NCBI RefSeq assembly: GCF_000304315.1
Contig: NC_018485.1
Span: forward strand, 2,326,501-2,390,500
Reading direction: 5' to 3'
Length of the DNA: 64,000 bases
From: Methylocystis sp. SC2
GTDB taxonomy: Bacteria; Pseudomonadota; Alphaproteobacteria; Rhizobiales; Beijerinckiaceae
The notes below the pieces were generated by a model. It worked only from the letters and a program-made list of their open reading frames with translations. It had not been told where the DNA came from and made no database searches. Below, in pieces: positions 44,663 to 54,689 of the stretch. Numbering within the stretch: the first letter of the stretch is position 1; every line of letters starts with the position of its first letter. The position numbers were made by a program, and so were the translations under genes.

Positions 44663-45502
44663 ATGACGCGCTATCTGAGACATGCGGTCGCCGTTCTTTT
44701 CGCCGGCTATTTCGCCGCGCTCGCCGGCCTCGTCGCCTTTCAGCGCGACGTCCTCTTTCGCCCTGACGCGCTGCGCGCCGATCCCGCCGCGGCCGGGCTG
44801 GCCGAGGCGCAGGAAACGACGCTCAAGACGCGCGACGGCGAAACGCTCGTCGCCTGGCGGCTTCCCGGCGCCTGCGGCCGGCCGTTCATTCTTTATCTTC
44901 ATGGCAACGGCGGCGCGCTTCGCGATCGCGTTCCCCGGTTCAAGCGCTTTGTCGAAGACCGGTTCGGCATGCTCGCCATCTCCTATCGCGGCTATGGCGG
45001 TTCGACGGGCGCGCCCGCGCAGGAGGGCCTCTTCCTCGACGCCGAAGCGGCCTATGCGGAGGCGGTGAGGCTCGGCTACGCGCCCGAGCGGATCGTCATC
45101 ATGGGCGAGTCGCTCGGAACGGGCGTCGCCGCCCATCTCGCGGCCGCGCATCCTGCGGCGGGACTGGTGCTCGATTCCCCCTATTCCTCCATCGTCGACG
45201 TCGCGGCGGAGCGATACGCCTGGGCGCCCGTCCAGTATCTGGCGCGCGATCCGTTTCGCTCGGATCAGGAGATCGGCAAGGCGCGGGCGCCGGTCCTGAT
45301 GGTCCATGGCGAGAATGATTCCGTCATTCCGATTCGCCTCGCGCGCCGGCTCTTCGATCTCGCCAATGAGCCGAAGACGTTCCTTTCGGCGCCCGGCCGC
45401 GACCATCTGGCCCTGCTCGATGCGAACGTTTATCCCCGTGTGCGCGACTGGATCGAGGCGCACGCCGCCGGCGCCGCTTGCGCGAAGGCTGGCCCCGACT
45501 GA
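44663..45502 (+). CDS. Membrane-anchored alpha/beta hydrolase (ABHD13/Bem46-like)
   Basis: The 279-residue protein has one N-terminal membrane segment (HAVAVLFAGYFAALAGLVAF) and a hydrolase domain with FILYLHGNGG, SYRGYGGSTGAP, the nucleophile in IMGESLGTGVA, the acid in HGENDSVIP and the histidine in GRDHLALLD. A GAGGG before the ATG at 44663 supports it; an ATG at 44651 is possible. The gene lies between lysA and a lysA-tail-like remnant, suggesting insertion at the end of lysA. Confidence 0.85.
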   Translation: MTRYLRHAVAVLFAGYFAALAGLVAFQRDVLFRPDALRADPAAAGLAEAQETTLKTRDGETLVAWRLPGACGRPFILYLHGNGGALRDRVPRFKRFVEDRFGMLAISYRGYGGSTGAPAQEGLFLDAEAAYAEAVRLGYAPERIVIMGESLGTGVAAHLAAAHPAAGLVLDSPYSSIVDVAAERYAWAPVQYLARDPFRSDQEIGKARAPVLMVHGENDSVIPIRLARRLFDLANEPKTFLSAPGRDHLALLDANVYPRVRDWIEAHAAGAACAKAGPD

Positions 45503-45514
45503 ACGCGGCGCGAT

Positions 45515-46780
45515 CTAAAGCCAGTCCGGGACGCTGTCCATCGCGATGATCTCCTCGACGCTTTGGCGCTGGCGGATAATGGCGTAGCGGCCGCCATCGA
45601 CCAGCACTTCGGGCACGAGCGGCCGCGTGTTGTAGGTGCCCGACTGCACGGCGCCGTAAGCGCCGGCGGTCAGTACCGCGAGCAGCTCGCCGGCGCGCGG
45701 CTCCACCATTTCGCGTCCATGGGCAAGATAGTCGCCGGTCTCGCAGACCGGCCCGACGACGTCGGCGACGATTCTTTGCCGATCCGCGCTCTGGCGCACC
45801 GGGATGATGTCGTGCCAGGCGTCGTAGAGCGTCGGACGGATAAGATCGTTCATGCCGGCGTCGACGATCACGAAGGTCTTGGCGTCGCCATGCTTCACAT
45901 AGGTGACGCGCGTGACGAGCATGCCGGCGTTGCCGACGATGAGCCGCCCCGGCTCCAGCACCAGCCTGCAGCCGAGCCCGCCGAAACGCCGGCGCACGAT
46001 CTCGGCGTATTTCTCTGGATGGTAGGACTGCGGATCGTCGCCGTCGTGATAGGGAATCCCCAGCCCGCCGCCGAGATCGACATGCGAAATATCGTGCCCG
46101 TCGGCCCGCAGCTCGCGCACCAGTTCGGCGAGCAGCGAAAAGGCCTCGTCGAAGGGCGCGAGGTCGGTGAGCTGGGAGCCGATATGCATGTCGGCGCCGG
46201 CGAGTTCGATTCCCTTGAGCTTGGCGGCGAAGGCGTAGACCTCCCGCGCCCGCGACAGCGGCACGCCGAATTTGTTTTCGGCGAGGCCGGTGGAAATCTT
46301 CTTATGGGTGCGGGCGTCGACGTCCGGGTTGACGCGGAGCGACACGCGCGCCGCGCGCCCGAGAGCGACCGCCGCCTGCGACAGGGCTTCGAGTTCCGGC
46401 TCCGACTCGACGTTGAAACAGAAGATTCCGGCGTCAAGCGCCGCCGCGATCTCCTCGCGCGTCTTGCCGACGCCGGAAAAGGTGATTTTTTCAGGCGCGA
46501 CGCCGGCGGCGAGCGCCCGGGCCAGTTCGCCGCCCGAGACAACGTCCATGCCTGCGCCCTCTCGGGCGAGAAGCCGAAGCACGGCCTGATTGGAGTTGGC
46601 CTTCACTGCATAGCAGACAAGCGCGTCGAGACCGGCGAAGGCCTGCGAAAACACCCTGTAATGGCGCCGGATCGTCGCCGCCGAATAGCAATAGAAGGGC
46701 GTGCCCACCTCGTCGGCGAGCGTCGCCACGGCGATCTCCTCGGCGTGGAGCGCGCCGTTCCGATAATCGAAAAGATGCAT
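45515..46780 (-). CDS. lysA: Diaminopimelate decarboxylase
   Basis: The 421-residue PLP enzyme makes lysine from meso-DAP. It shows the PLP lysine in CYAVKANSNQAVLRLL, HIGSQLTD, the Gly-rich phosphate loop VDLGGGLGIPY, EPGRLIVGNAG, and GPVCETGDYLA with the subunit-sharing cysteine; GAYGAVQSGTYNTRP is near the end. The ATG at 46780 starts MHLFDYRNG; the frame upstream overlaps lptM. Four bases separate it from lptM. Confidence 0.97.
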   Translation of the reverse strand: MHLFDYRNGALHAEEIAVATLADEVGTPFYCYSAATIRRHYRVFSQAFAGLDALVCYAVKANSNQAVLRLLAREGAGMDVVSGGELARALAAGVAPEKITFSGVGKTREEIAAALDAGIFCFNVESEPELEALSQAAVALGRAARVSLRVNPDVDARTHKKISTGLAENKFGVPLSRAREVYAFAAKLKGIELAGADMHIGSQLTDLAPFDEAFSLLAELVRELRADGHDISHVDLGGGLGIPYHDGDDPQSYHPEKYAEIVRRRFGGLGCRLVLEPGRLIVGNAGMLVTRVTYVKHGDAKTFVIVDAGMNDLIRPTLYDAWHDIIPVRQSADRQRIVADVVGPVCETGDYLAHGREMVEPRAGELLAVLTAGAYGAVQSGTYNTRPLVPEVLVDGGRYAIIRQRQSVEEIIAMDSVPDWL

Positions 46781-46784
46781 CGGC

Positions 46785-47075
46785 TTACAGCAGCGGATCG
46801 AGCGGGAAGGGATATTGCGCCGGCGGTCGATTGCCGATGGTGCCCGGAATAGGCGGCGGCGGGAGAGAGGTTTCAGGAGCGCCGGGCGCCGGCCGGGGCG
46901 CCCCGCGCGCCGCTCTTGCTTCCGCCTCCGCCCGCAGGATCGCCCCTCGCGCCTGCGTTTCGGGCGGCAGCTCCACAGGCCCGCGCCGGCCGCAAGCGCC
47001 GAGGCTCGCGGCGACGAGCGCCAGCGCAAGAACCGCCAAGCGGCGGCGGGTGAGGAGCGGCAATGGAGGCGTCAC
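46785..47075 (-). CDS. lptM: LptM-like small lipoprotein
   Basis: The 96-residue protein has a lipoprotein signal with lipobox (VAASLGAC) followed by GRRGPVELPPE, the signature of YifL/LptM, which helps mature the LPS translocon LptDE. The rest is Pro/Ala-rich. As in most proteobacteria it lies directly before lysA. Confidence 0.85.
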   Translation of the reverse strand: MTPPLPLLTRRRLAVLALALVAASLGACGRRGPVELPPETQARGAILRAEAEARAARGAPRPAPGAPETSLPPPPIPGTIGNRPPAQYPFPLDPLL

Positions 47076-47417
47076 GGCGATTCGTCCCAGGGGAGAGCCC
47101 GCGCACTATAGCGATGAAGTAAAAAAAGGCGAGGGCGGGGGCGTGACGAAGATCGGCTTCTTTGCGGGCGAGGGAAAGTCCGGCGGTCCGCGCGCCGCTC
47201 AGGTTGCGTTAGCGCCTCGCCGGCGCCCGAGCTTGGCTGTCCGATCAAGGGAACCGGCGGCGCGTCGGACAGCGCGGATGACGCCCGCCGCCGGCGGCCC
47301 CCAACTCGGCTGTGCTGGACGCGGCGCCGAAGGAGCCCAATTAACCGAAAAGCGCCAAAAGCCGGGTCTTTCCTCGGCGCGCCTTTACGATTTGGCGTCT
47401 GCGTGTTTAGGTCAAGC
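47076..47417. other. Divergent intergenic region, no gene seen
   Basis: These 342 bases lie between lptM-lysA and the L,D-transpeptidase gene and must carry both promoters. Frames on either strand are arginine- or glycine-rich shadows without a start site or family. No clear hairpin, box pair or repeat was found. Confidence 0.5.
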
Positions 47418-47969
47418 ATGGTCAGCGTTCCGCGTTTATTCGCAGCTCTCGCCGCGGCTGTTCTCTTCACGGCGGCCCCAGCAGGCGCCGCGGTGCGCGT
47501 CCGCATCGACCTTGCGGCGCAACGGCTCGAGGCGGTCACGCCGCAGGGCGAGACTGTCACCTGGAAAATCTCCAGCGGCCGCCGAGGGTATGAAACGCCG
47601 ACCGGAACCTACAGCGTCATGCGCATGGAGGCCGATCATCATTCCGACGAATATGATCAGGCGCCGATGCCCTACGCCATCTTCTTTTCGCCCCGCGGCC
47701 TCGCCATTCACGGGAGCTATGAGCGCGGTTTAGGCCGTCCGCTCTCCCACGGCTGCGTGCGGCTTGCGGTTCCGAACGCGCGGCAACTCTTCGACTGGGT
47801 GGAAAAGCACGGGGCGACGATCGAAATCACCGGCGGCGCCCGCCGGGCGGCCGGTCGCCAGGAGGCCGAGCGCCAGGAGGCGGAGCGCCCGCGCATGACG
47901 CGGCGGCCGCGCCCTGTTTACGAAGAGCCGTCCTTCGGCTACGGCATGGAGAGCTACTCCCCTTACTAG
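47418..47969 (+). CDS. L,D-transpeptidase (YkuD domain)
   Basis: The 183-residue exported protein has a signal peptide (LFAALAAAVLFTAAPAGA) and a YkuD domain with VRIDLAAQRLEAVTPQGE, ISSGRRGYETPTGTYSV, AIHGSYERGLGRPLSHGCVRL (in parts), the catalytic cysteine being in SHGCVRL. It makes 3-3 peptidoglycan cross-links or anchors proteins. An Arg/Glu-rich tail with QEAERQEAERPRM repeats follows. The ATG at 47418 gives a normal signal peptide. Confidence 0.92.
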   Translation: MVSVPRLFAALAAAVLFTAAPAGAAVRVRIDLAAQRLEAVTPQGETVTWKISSGRRGYETPTGTYSVMRMEADHHSDEYDQAPMPYAIFFSPRGLAIHGSYERGLGRPLSHGCVRLAVPNARQLFDWVEKHGATIEITGGARRAAGRQEAERQEAERPRMTRRPRPVYEEPSFGYGMESYSPY

Positions 47970-48119
47970 GTCCGCCGGCTCGCGCAGCGCTCGCCGTTGC
48001 ATCTGAGCAACACTCTCGGATTGAATCGACATGGATGCTGCGGCGCGTTTGCGGGGCTGCTTATTAACGGGTAATGCTCGGATTTCTGGCGCTTGTTGTC
48101 GACGAGCAGAGTAGAGACA

Positions 48120-50048
48120 TTGACGACATCCAAAACCCCCCTTCTCGATCGCATCGCCTCCCCCGAAGATCTGCGCAAGCTCCGTCCCAACGAGCTCAAG
48201 CAGGTCGCGGAGGATTTGCGGCGCGAGACGATCGACGCCGTGTCCGTGACCGGCGGCCATCTTGGCGCGGGTCTCGGCGTCGTCGAGCTGACGGTCGCCC
48301 TGCATTATGTTTTCGACACGCCGCGGGACAAGGTGATCTGGGACGTCGGCCACCAGACCTATCCCCACAAGATCCTCACCGGCAGGCGCGACCGAATCCG
48401 CACGCTGCGCATGGGCGGCGGCCTGTCCGGCTTCACCAAGCGCGCCGAAAGCGAATATGACGCCTTCGGGGCCGGCCATTCGTCGACCTCCATTTCCGCC
48501 GGCCTCGGCATGGCCGTCGCGCGCGATCTCGCCGACGGCGATAATCACGTCGTGGCGGTGATCGGCGACAGCTCAATGTCGGCCGGCATGGCCTATGAGG
48601 CGCTGAACAACGCCGGGGCGCTGCACTCTCGCCTGATTGTCATTCTGAACGACAATGACATGTCGATCGCCCCGCCCACGGGCGCCATGTCCGCCTATCT
48701 CGCCCGGCTGGTTTCGGGCGGCGCCTACCGCTCGATCCGCGAGGCCGCCAGACAGCTCGCCAGCCATTTGCCGCGCTTCATCTATGACAAAGCCCGCAAG
48801 GCCGAGGAGTTCTCGCGCAGCTTCATCACCGGCGGCACGATGTTCGAGGAGCTCGGCTTCTATTATGTCGGGCCGATCGACGGCCACAATCTCGACCATT
48901 TGCTGCCCGTCCTCAAGAACGTCCGCGACAAGGACGACGGGCCTGTCCTGGTTCACGTCGTCACCCAGAAGGGCAAGGGGTTCGGGCCGGCGGAGGAATC
49001 GGCCGACAAATGCCACGCCGTCAATAAATTCGACGTCGCGACCGGCGTCCAGATCAAGCCCAAGGCCAATGCGCCGACCTATACGAATATTTTCGCCAAG
49101 GCGCTGGTCGCCGAAGCCGAACATGACGACAAGATCGTCGCCATCACCGCGGCGATGCCGTCGGGCACCGGCCTCGATATTTTCGGCAAGGCCTTCCCGC
49201 ATCGCACCTTCGACGTGGCCATCGCCGAGCAGCACGCCGTCACTTTCGCGGCCGGCCTCGCCTGCGAGGGCTACAAGCCCTTCTGCGCGCTGTATTCGAC
49301 CTTCCTGCAGCGCGGCTACGATCAGGTCGTCCACGACGTGGCGATCCAGAACCTGCCGGTGCGCTTCGCCATCGACCGCGCCGGCCTCGTCGGCGCCGAC
49401 GGTCCGACGCATGCCGGCGCCTTTGATCTCGCCTATCTCGGCTGCCTGCCGGGTTTCGTCATCATGGCGCCCTCCGACGAGGCCGAGTTGATGCATATGG
49501 TGGCGACGGCGGCGGCCTATGACGATGGCCCCAGCGCCTTCCGCTATCCGCGCGGCGAAGGGCTCGGCGTCGACGTCCCGGAACGCGGCGACATTCTCGA
49601 GATCGGCAAGGGCCGTATCCTGCGTGAAGGGTCCAAGGTCGCGATCCTCTCGCTCGGCACGCGGCTCGCGGACTCCTTGAAGGCGGCGGCGGAGCTCGAA
49701 AGTTACGGCGTTTCGACCACCGTCGCGGACGCCCGCTTCGCCAAGCCCATCGACCGTGACCTGCTGCGCCGGCTCGCCGCCAACCACGAGGCGCTTATCG
49801 TCGTCGAAGAAGGATCCATCGGCGGTTTTGGCGCCCAGGTGTTTCAGGCGCTCTCAGAAGATGGGCTGCTGGACGGCGTGCGCGGCGCGTTCAAGTTCCG
49901 CAGCATGACTCTGCCGGACGCCTACATTGATCATGACAAGCATGAGTTGATGATCGCCAAGGCGATGCTCGACAGCAAGGCGATCATCGGCAAGGCGCTG
50001 GAGCTCTTGGGCGACGAAAAGGCCGCGGCGCGGGTGATGATCGCGTAA
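48120..50048 (+). CDS. dxs: 1-deoxy-D-xylulose-5-phosphate synthase
   Basis: The 642-residue TPP enzyme feeds both the MEP isoprenoid pathway and thiazole synthesis by ThiG. It shows [31 protein letters not shown], the TPP motif [27 protein letters not shown], catalytic glutamate in [12 protein letters not shown], and AFRYPRGEG. The TTG at 48120 yields [11 protein letters not shown], the family N terminus; the frame from 48093 adds nine residues, also by TTG. No ATG or GTG is available near the start. Confidence 0.96.
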   Translation: MTTSKTPLLDRIASPEDLRKLRPNELKQVAEDLRRETIDAVSVTGGHLGAGLGVVELTVALHYVFDTPRDKVIWDVGHQTYPHKILTGRRDRIRTLRMGGGLSGFTKRAESEYDAFGAGHSSTSISAGLGMAVARDLADGDNHVVAVIGDSSMSAGMAYEALNNAGALHSRLIVILNDNDMSIAPPTGAMSAYLARLVSGGAYRSIREAARQLASHLPRFIYDKARKAEEFSRSFITGGTMFEELGFYYVGPIDGHNLDHLLPVLKNVRDKDDGPVLVHVVTQKGKGFGPAEESADKCHAVNKFDVATGVQIKPKANAPTYTNIFAKALVAEAEHDDKIVAITAAMPSGTGLDIFGKAFPHRTFDVAIAEQHAVTFAAGLACEGYKPFCALYSTFLQRGYDQVVHDVAIQNLPVRFAIDRAGLVGADGPTHAGAFDLAYLGCLPGFVIMAPSDEAELMHMVATAAAYDDGPSAFRYPRGEGLGVDVPERGDILEIGKGRILREGSKVAILSLGTRLADSLKAAAELESYGVSTTVADARFAKPIDRDLLRRLAANHEALIVVEEGSIGGFGAQVFQALSEDGLLDGVRGAFKFRSMTLPDAYIDHDKHELMIAKAMLDSKAIIGKALELLGDEKAAARVMIA

Positions 50049-50180
50049 GAGAAACCTAGCCGCGTCGCCCTTCGCAGACGCATAAATGAATAAGTATTGA
50101 GCCATGGCGCAATTTGCGCCAGACTGCCTGCGCTCGCCAAAAGAAATTAATTCCCTATCATTACTTATTGTGAGGCAAGT
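50049..50180. other. AT-rich leader of the tandem-hydrolase gene
   Basis: After the dxs stop the composition falls sharply; AAAAGAAATTAATTCCCTATC and ATTACTTATTG precede the next ATG. This marks the left edge of a segment of foreign composition running to about 52440. Confidence 0.55.
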
Positions 50181-52436
50181 ATGAATTCCTCTTTTCTGAA
50201 TTTGAATTATCCTGACCCATTCTTCACCTATGCGCCGCACGCTAAGAGACTCGTTGTCATACTGCATTCAATCTCGTCGCCGCACGACCGTCTGGCGGAC
50301 GCAAAGGCAGCTGCGCAAGATGCTTACGGCGAAGATGGGGTCGACATATACGCACCCATCCTCCCTTACTCCCAACGCTTCGATCGTACTGGTGCGAGTG
50401 CAACCGTCGTAAACCTCGTCGCCGACCTCGACGCCGTCTGGGATAACAAAGACGGCAAAAAGTACGAGAAGGTTGTGCTCATCGGCCATAGCCTCGGCGG
50501 CATTCTTTTGCGACGTGTTTTCCTCGCGGGATCGCTAAATCCACCGGACTACGCCGTCGGTGATTTCCACAAACGCGACGATCTATGGGGCCCGATTGCA
50601 GAAAAAAGAAACAAAGAACTTCCCTGTGAGTGGGCAAAGCGGGTCGAGCGTATCGTTCTACTTGCAACGTGGGATAAAGGTTGGAGCATATCCGATCGCA
50701 TCGGCTGGCTTTATTCGAGCGGTTTGAATGTGCTGGGATTGATTGGGCGCTTATTGGAGCTTCTTGAAGGGATCAATATCAAAATTAATGCTCCGGGCCG
50801 CACTATGCTCGACGTGCGCAAAGGCGCGCCCTTTATCGTGCAGACGCGCTTGCTGTGGATGGCCTATCGGCGATGGCACAATGGGCGGCTCCGGAACCTC
50901 TACAATGAAGCAGGTCCGCTGACGCGTCTTGCCGAACCAGATCCGGCGCTCACCGCAAATCCGCTCGTTGTTCAGATCATCGGCACTCTGGATAATTTTG
51001 TTTCGCCACAAGATCAGGTGGACATGGACGTCGAGGCGATGGCCTGGAAGGAAGGCGACGGAGCAGATCAGAATAAATGTTATTTTTTATTTCAAATGCG
51101 GGCTACCGATCACGCTGGCGTAGTTGATTTTAGCAACAAAATCGGGAGAACGTGTGGATTGCGAAAAAAGCCGATTGAGGAACAGCCGGAAGTTCTCGCT
51201 CACCGGCGGCAGGTCCTGTTAGACGCGCTGACCATGCCACGATCAGAGCTTAGCCAGAGATCCCTCAATCCCACGCTGATGTTTGATCAGTTGTCAAAAT
51301 TCGATCTTAAAACTACAGATGTCGTCCTTGTTATGCACGGCATCCGGGATGACGGTTACTGGACGCATCGGATCGTAGAAGCAATCAAGAACGCGGATGA
51401 AGACCGACGAAAGGGATCTTCCGCGGCATCCGAGCCTATCGAATCATGTGCGCCGACCTACGGCTATTTTCCTATGGGTGCGTTCATCATGCCGTGGATC
51501 AGACGGCAAAAGGTCGAATGGTTTATGGACCTTTATGTTCAGCTGCGCGCCCGATTTCCGCGAGCAACGTTGCATTTCGTCGGCCATTCTAACGGCACTT
51601 ATCTCGCCGCCGATGCTCTAGCGCGCTATCCAGCTGCGCGTTTTGGGAGGATTTATTTCGCCGGCAGCGTCGTCAACCCGACGTTTGACTGGGCGAGAAT
51701 GGTAACCGAAGAGCGGGTCAAGCAGTTTCATAGTGCGCGTGGCGGAACGGATTGGGTGGTGGCTTGGTTACCCAAGAGTCTTGAGTTTTTTACTGACCTC
51801 GGCGGCGGGGGATTTGACACATTCGAGTCCGCCGCTCGTGGGAATCCAAAGATCACTCAATCGGCTACCTTTGCCAGAGGCGGTCATAGTGGCGCAATCG
51901 AAGAGCCGCATTGGCCTCAGATTGCCAAATTCATCAATGAAGGCGCTCAACCATTCGCAAACGATGAGAAGACGGGCGAGCACGAGCCTTTTATGGAAAG
52001 GCCCGATGGCTGGATCGAAGGGTTTTCAAAATTTCGCGTTGGCGTACCTCTGGTCTTTTCTATTGCTGCGCTCTTCGCGCTCCTAGCGTTTTCACTCTGG
52101 CTCCCCTTCGAGAACTGGCGATGGGGCCCGACGGATCTATCGATCTTTGGGGGTTGGGGTTCACACTTGTGGATCATCGCGCTCGCGGCGTTCCTTGTTT
52201 TGCAGTACGCGACGAAGCAGGTGCCACGCGGCAAACTCGCCATTTTGCTCACTGTTCTGTTCGCTTTTTGCACATTAGGGGTCGCCAACTTTGTCTTGAC
52301 TTCATTCGTCCGAGAATCTCAGCAATTCGGACTACTGAATCCTGTCGAATATTCGGTAGCGCTCCGAACAGCTGGTGCCTTCGTGACGTTGACAGGGCTG
52401 ATCGCGGCAATGCGCTTTGTCCTGACACGCTTTTAG
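50181..52436 (+). CDS. Membrane protein with two alpha/beta-hydrolase domains, unknown
   Basis: The 751-residue product was not recognised as a named family. Domain 1 (about 20-335) has GHSLGG with S104, a likely acid D271 in GTLDNFVS and histidine H311 in ATDHAGVVD. Domain 2 (about 375-600) has [15 protein letters not shown] with S470, and H569 in [12 protein letters not shown]524 is a candidate acid. Both look catalytically complete. Four hydrophobic segments follow (about 621-641, 661-677, 686-708, 728-748), so both hydrolase domains face the same side, probably the cytoplasm. There is no signal peptide. GC content and codon use are far lower than the neighbours', pointing to transfer. Lipid or ester cleavage at the membrane is inferred. 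Confidence 0.8.
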   Translation: MNSSFLNLNYPDPFFTYAPHAKRLVVILHSISSPHDRLADAKAAAQDAYGEDGVDIYAPILPYSQRFDRTGASATVVNLVADLDAVWDNKDGKKYEKVVLIGHSLGGILLRRVFLAGSLNPPDYAVGDFHKRDDLWGPIAEKRNKELPCEWAKRVERIVLLATWDKGWSISDRIGWLYSSGLNVLGLIGRLLELLEGINIKINAPGRTMLDVRKGAPFIVQTRLLWMAYRRWHNGRLRNLYNEAGPLTRLAEPDPALTANPLVVQIIGTLDNFVSPQDQVDMDVEAMAWKEGDGADQNKCYFLFQMRATDHAGVVDFSNKIGRTCGLRKKPIEEQPEVLAHRRQVLLDALTMPRSELSQRSLNPTLMFDQLSKFDLKTTDVVLVMHGIRDDGYWTHRIVEAIKNADEDRRKGSSAASEPIESCAPTYGYFPMGAFIMPWIRRQKVEWFMDLYVQLRARFPRATLHFVGHSNGTYLAADALARYPAARFGRIYFAGSVVNPTFDWARMVTEERVKQFHSARGGTDWVVAWLPKSLEFFTDLGGGGFDTFESAARGNPKITQSATFARGGHSGAIEEPHWPQIAKFINEGAQPFANDEKTGEHEPFMERPDGWIEGFSKFRVGVPLVFSIAALFALLAFSLWLPFENWRWGPTDLSIFGGWGSHLWIIALAAFLVLQYATKQVPRGKLAILLTVLFAFCTLGVANFVLTSFVRESQQFGLLNPVEYSVALRTAGAFVTLTGLIAAMRFVLTRF

Positions 52437-52563
52437 CAGTTGCTCCCCCTTTCCTTTAGAGGAGCAGCGCCTGGAGAACGCGGCTAACGAGGCATCTCAA
52501 CGACGCGCTCAATACCACTATTGGGCGCTTCCCTTCTGGGAGGAGGGGAGGACGGCGGGGCAG

Positions 52564-53121
52564 ATGATTTTTTGCGCCTCCGCCGCCTTCGCCGTCGCTG
52601 CTCCGGGCGCCTATGCCCTCTGGCTGCGTCTTGAGCGGCCTCTCGAGGTTCAGGCGGGAAAGCGCAAGGGCCTGCTTCCCGCCGGCGATTATCTCTACTG
52701 CGGATCGGCGAACGGTCCCGGCGGTCTGCGCGCCCGGCTCGCGCGGCACATGCGGAAAGACAAGCGCGCGCATTGGCATGTCGATCAGCTGACGCGGGCG
52801 GGGCGAATACTCGGCGCCTTCGTCGCGGAAGACGGCGACGAATGCGCGCTCAACGCCGCGCTCGCCGATCTGCCAATCCCGATCGCCGGCTTCGGCAGTT
52901 CGGATTGCCGTCGCTGCGCCGCGCATTTGCGTTTCCTGCCAAAGGGCGCGGCGCTTCCTTCCGACTGGGAAAATGCTAGGAAGGCGGCCACCTCCCCCTT
53001 GAGGGGAAGATCGCGCGGCGTAGCCGCGCGGGAGGGGTCGCGGGCGCTCACCCGACCCCCCGCCTTCGACGCGACCCTGGCCCTAAAGGGGAGGGTGGCG
53101 CGCGCATCGGAACAGGTCTGG
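52564..53121 (+). CDS. DUF123 (GIY-YIG-related) domain, open into hisS
   Basis: Residues 1-130 match DUF123: [38 protein letters not shown] (in parts), [28 protein letters not shown] and [18 protein letters not shown]. These small proteins are related to GIY-YIG nucleases; function unknown. The usual end would be near 52970. Instead the frame continues with no stop through a REP element (52987-53095, translated as Arg-rich sequence) into hisS. GGGGAGG-type sites precede the ATG. The end given is only the base before the HisS start. Confidence 0.75.
52987..53095. repeat. REP element inside the DUF123-hisS frame
   Basis: CCACCTCCCCCTTGAGGGG, CGCGCGGCGTAGCCGCGCG, GGGTCGCGGGCGCTCACCCGA and CCCTAAAGGGGAGGGTGG are the arms of a compound palindrome of the same type as those at 39731-39875. 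It has length and phase that keep the reading frame open. Confidence 0.75.
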
Positions 53122-54615
53122 ATGTCAAAAGAAGAAAACAAAACCAAAGTTGAGGCGCGCACGCCGCGCGGGCTCGGCGACCGCGAGGCCGGCGAACTCG
53201 CCGCCACCGCCCGGATGCTCGACGTCATCCGCGAGGTCTATGAACTTTATGGCTTCGAGGCGCTCGAGACGCCGGCGATCGAATATACGGACGCGCTCGG
53301 CAAGTTCCTGCCCGACCAGGATCGCCCCAATGAGGGCGTCTTCTCCTTTCAGGACGATGACGAGCAGTGGCTGTCGCTGCGCTACGACCTGACCGCGCCG
53401 CTGGCGCGTTTCGTCGCGCAGAATTTCGATCGCCTGCCAAAGCCCTATCGGTCCTATCGGGTTGGCCCGGTCTATCGCAACGAAAAGCCGGGGCCGGGGC
53501 GGTTTCGCCAGTTCATGCAGTTCGACGCCGACACCGTCGGCTCCGCCTCGCCGGCCGCCGACGCCGAGATCTGCATGATGGCCGCGGACGCCATGGAGCG
53601 CTTAGGGATCGCGCGCGGCGACTACGTCATCAAGATCAACAGCCGCAAGGTGCTCGACGGCGTGATGCAGTCGATCGGCCTTGCCGGCGAGGAGAACGCC
53701 GGCCGCCGCCTCGTCGTGCTGCGCGCCATCGACAAGCTCGACCGGCTCGGCCCCGACGGCGTGCGGCAGTTGCTTGGCGAGGGCCGCAAGGACGACAGCG
53801 GGGATTTCACCAAGGGCGCGGGGCTCCCTCTGCCGGCGATCGACACGATCCTCGCCTTCAGCCTCGGGGGACAGTATCGGAACGGCGCGCCGGCCTTCGA
53901 TCTCTTCGGCCTGCTCGGCAAGAGCGAGGTCGGCGCGCAGGGCGCGGAGGAGCTTCTGGAGATCGAGGATCTCGCCCGCGATGCGGGCTTTGGGCCGGAT
54001 CGCATCCGCGTCGATCCTTCCGTCGTGCGCGGCCTCGAATATTACACCGGCCCCGTTTTCGAGGCCGATCTGACCTTCGAGACCCGCGACGAGAAGGGCA
54101 ATCCCGTGCGTTTCGGCTCGGTCGGCGGCGGGGGCCGTTACGACGGGCTCGTCGGGCGGTTCAGATCGGAAAATACGCCGGCGACAGGCTTCTCGATCGG
54201 CGTCTCGAGGCTCTTCGCGGCCTTAAAGCTCATCGGCAGCCCGATCGTCTCCGCGCGTCCCCATGTCGGACCGGTGGTCGTTCTCGTCCTCGACCGCGAC
54301 AGGCTCGCCGATTATCAGCGGATGGCGGCGCAGCTGCGGGGCGCCGGGATCGCCGCCGAAATCTATCTGGGCGGCGCGGGCATGAAGGCGCAAATGAAAT
54401 ACGCCGACCGGCGCAACAGCCCGCTGGCGATCATCCAGGGCTCCGACGAAAAAGCGCGCGGCGAGGTGACCATCAAGGATCTCGTCGCCGGCGCGAAGGC
54501 CGCCGCCAATATCGCCACCAACGAGCAATGGAAGGCGCTTCGTCCCGCCCAATTCGCCGTCCCGGAAGCCGAATTGGTCGAAGAGGTCCAAAAGGCGCTC
54601 AAGGAACAAATTTAA
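53122..54615 (+). CDS. hisS: Histidine--tRNA ligase
   Basis: From the ATG at 53122 the product has 497 residues, the usual length for alphaproteobacterial HisRS. Class II motifs are present: [14 protein letters not shown], motif 2 in [21 protein letters not shown] (in parts), histidine loop [13 protein letters not shown], and motif 3 [24 protein letters not shown]. The C-terminal anticodon domain is intact. The same frame is open upstream to 52564, so a DUF123-HisRS fusion of 683 residues could be made; the ribosome site at 53122 is weak (AACAGGT). Confidence 0.95.
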   Translation: MSKEENKTKVEARTPRGLGDREAGELAATARMLDVIREVYELYGFEALETPAIEYTDALGKFLPDQDRPNEGVFSFQDDDEQWLSLRYDLTAPLARFVAQNFDRLPKPYRSYRVGPVYRNEKPGPGRFRQFMQFDADTVGSASPAADAEICMMAADAMERLGIARGDYVIKINSRKVLDGVMQSIGLAGEENAGRRLVVLRAIDKLDRLGPDGVRQLLGEGRKDDSGDFTKGAGLPLPAIDTILAFSLGGQYRNGAPAFDLFGLLGKSEVGAQGAEELLEIEDLARDAGFGPDRIRVDPSVVRGLEYYTGPVFEADLTFETRDEKGNPVRFGSVGGGGRYDGLVGRFRSENTPATGFSIGVSRLFAALKLIGSPIVSARPHVGPVVVLVLDRDRLADYQRMAAQLRGAGIAAEIYLGGAGMKAQMKYADRRNSPLAIIQGSDEKARGEVTIKDLVAGAKAAANIATNEQWKALRPAQFAVPEAELVEEVQKALKEQI

Positions 54616-54689
54616 CCTGCGGCGAAGCTGATCATTGCCAGGCGCGCAGGCGCGTATAGTTTTGCGAAGGGATAGAGGAGCAAACGCAG

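Noticed and set aside
50049..52560. Prophage or integrative element around the tandem-hydrolase gene
   Set aside because: No integrase, att repeats, tRNA or phage genes; only one gene has foreign composition.
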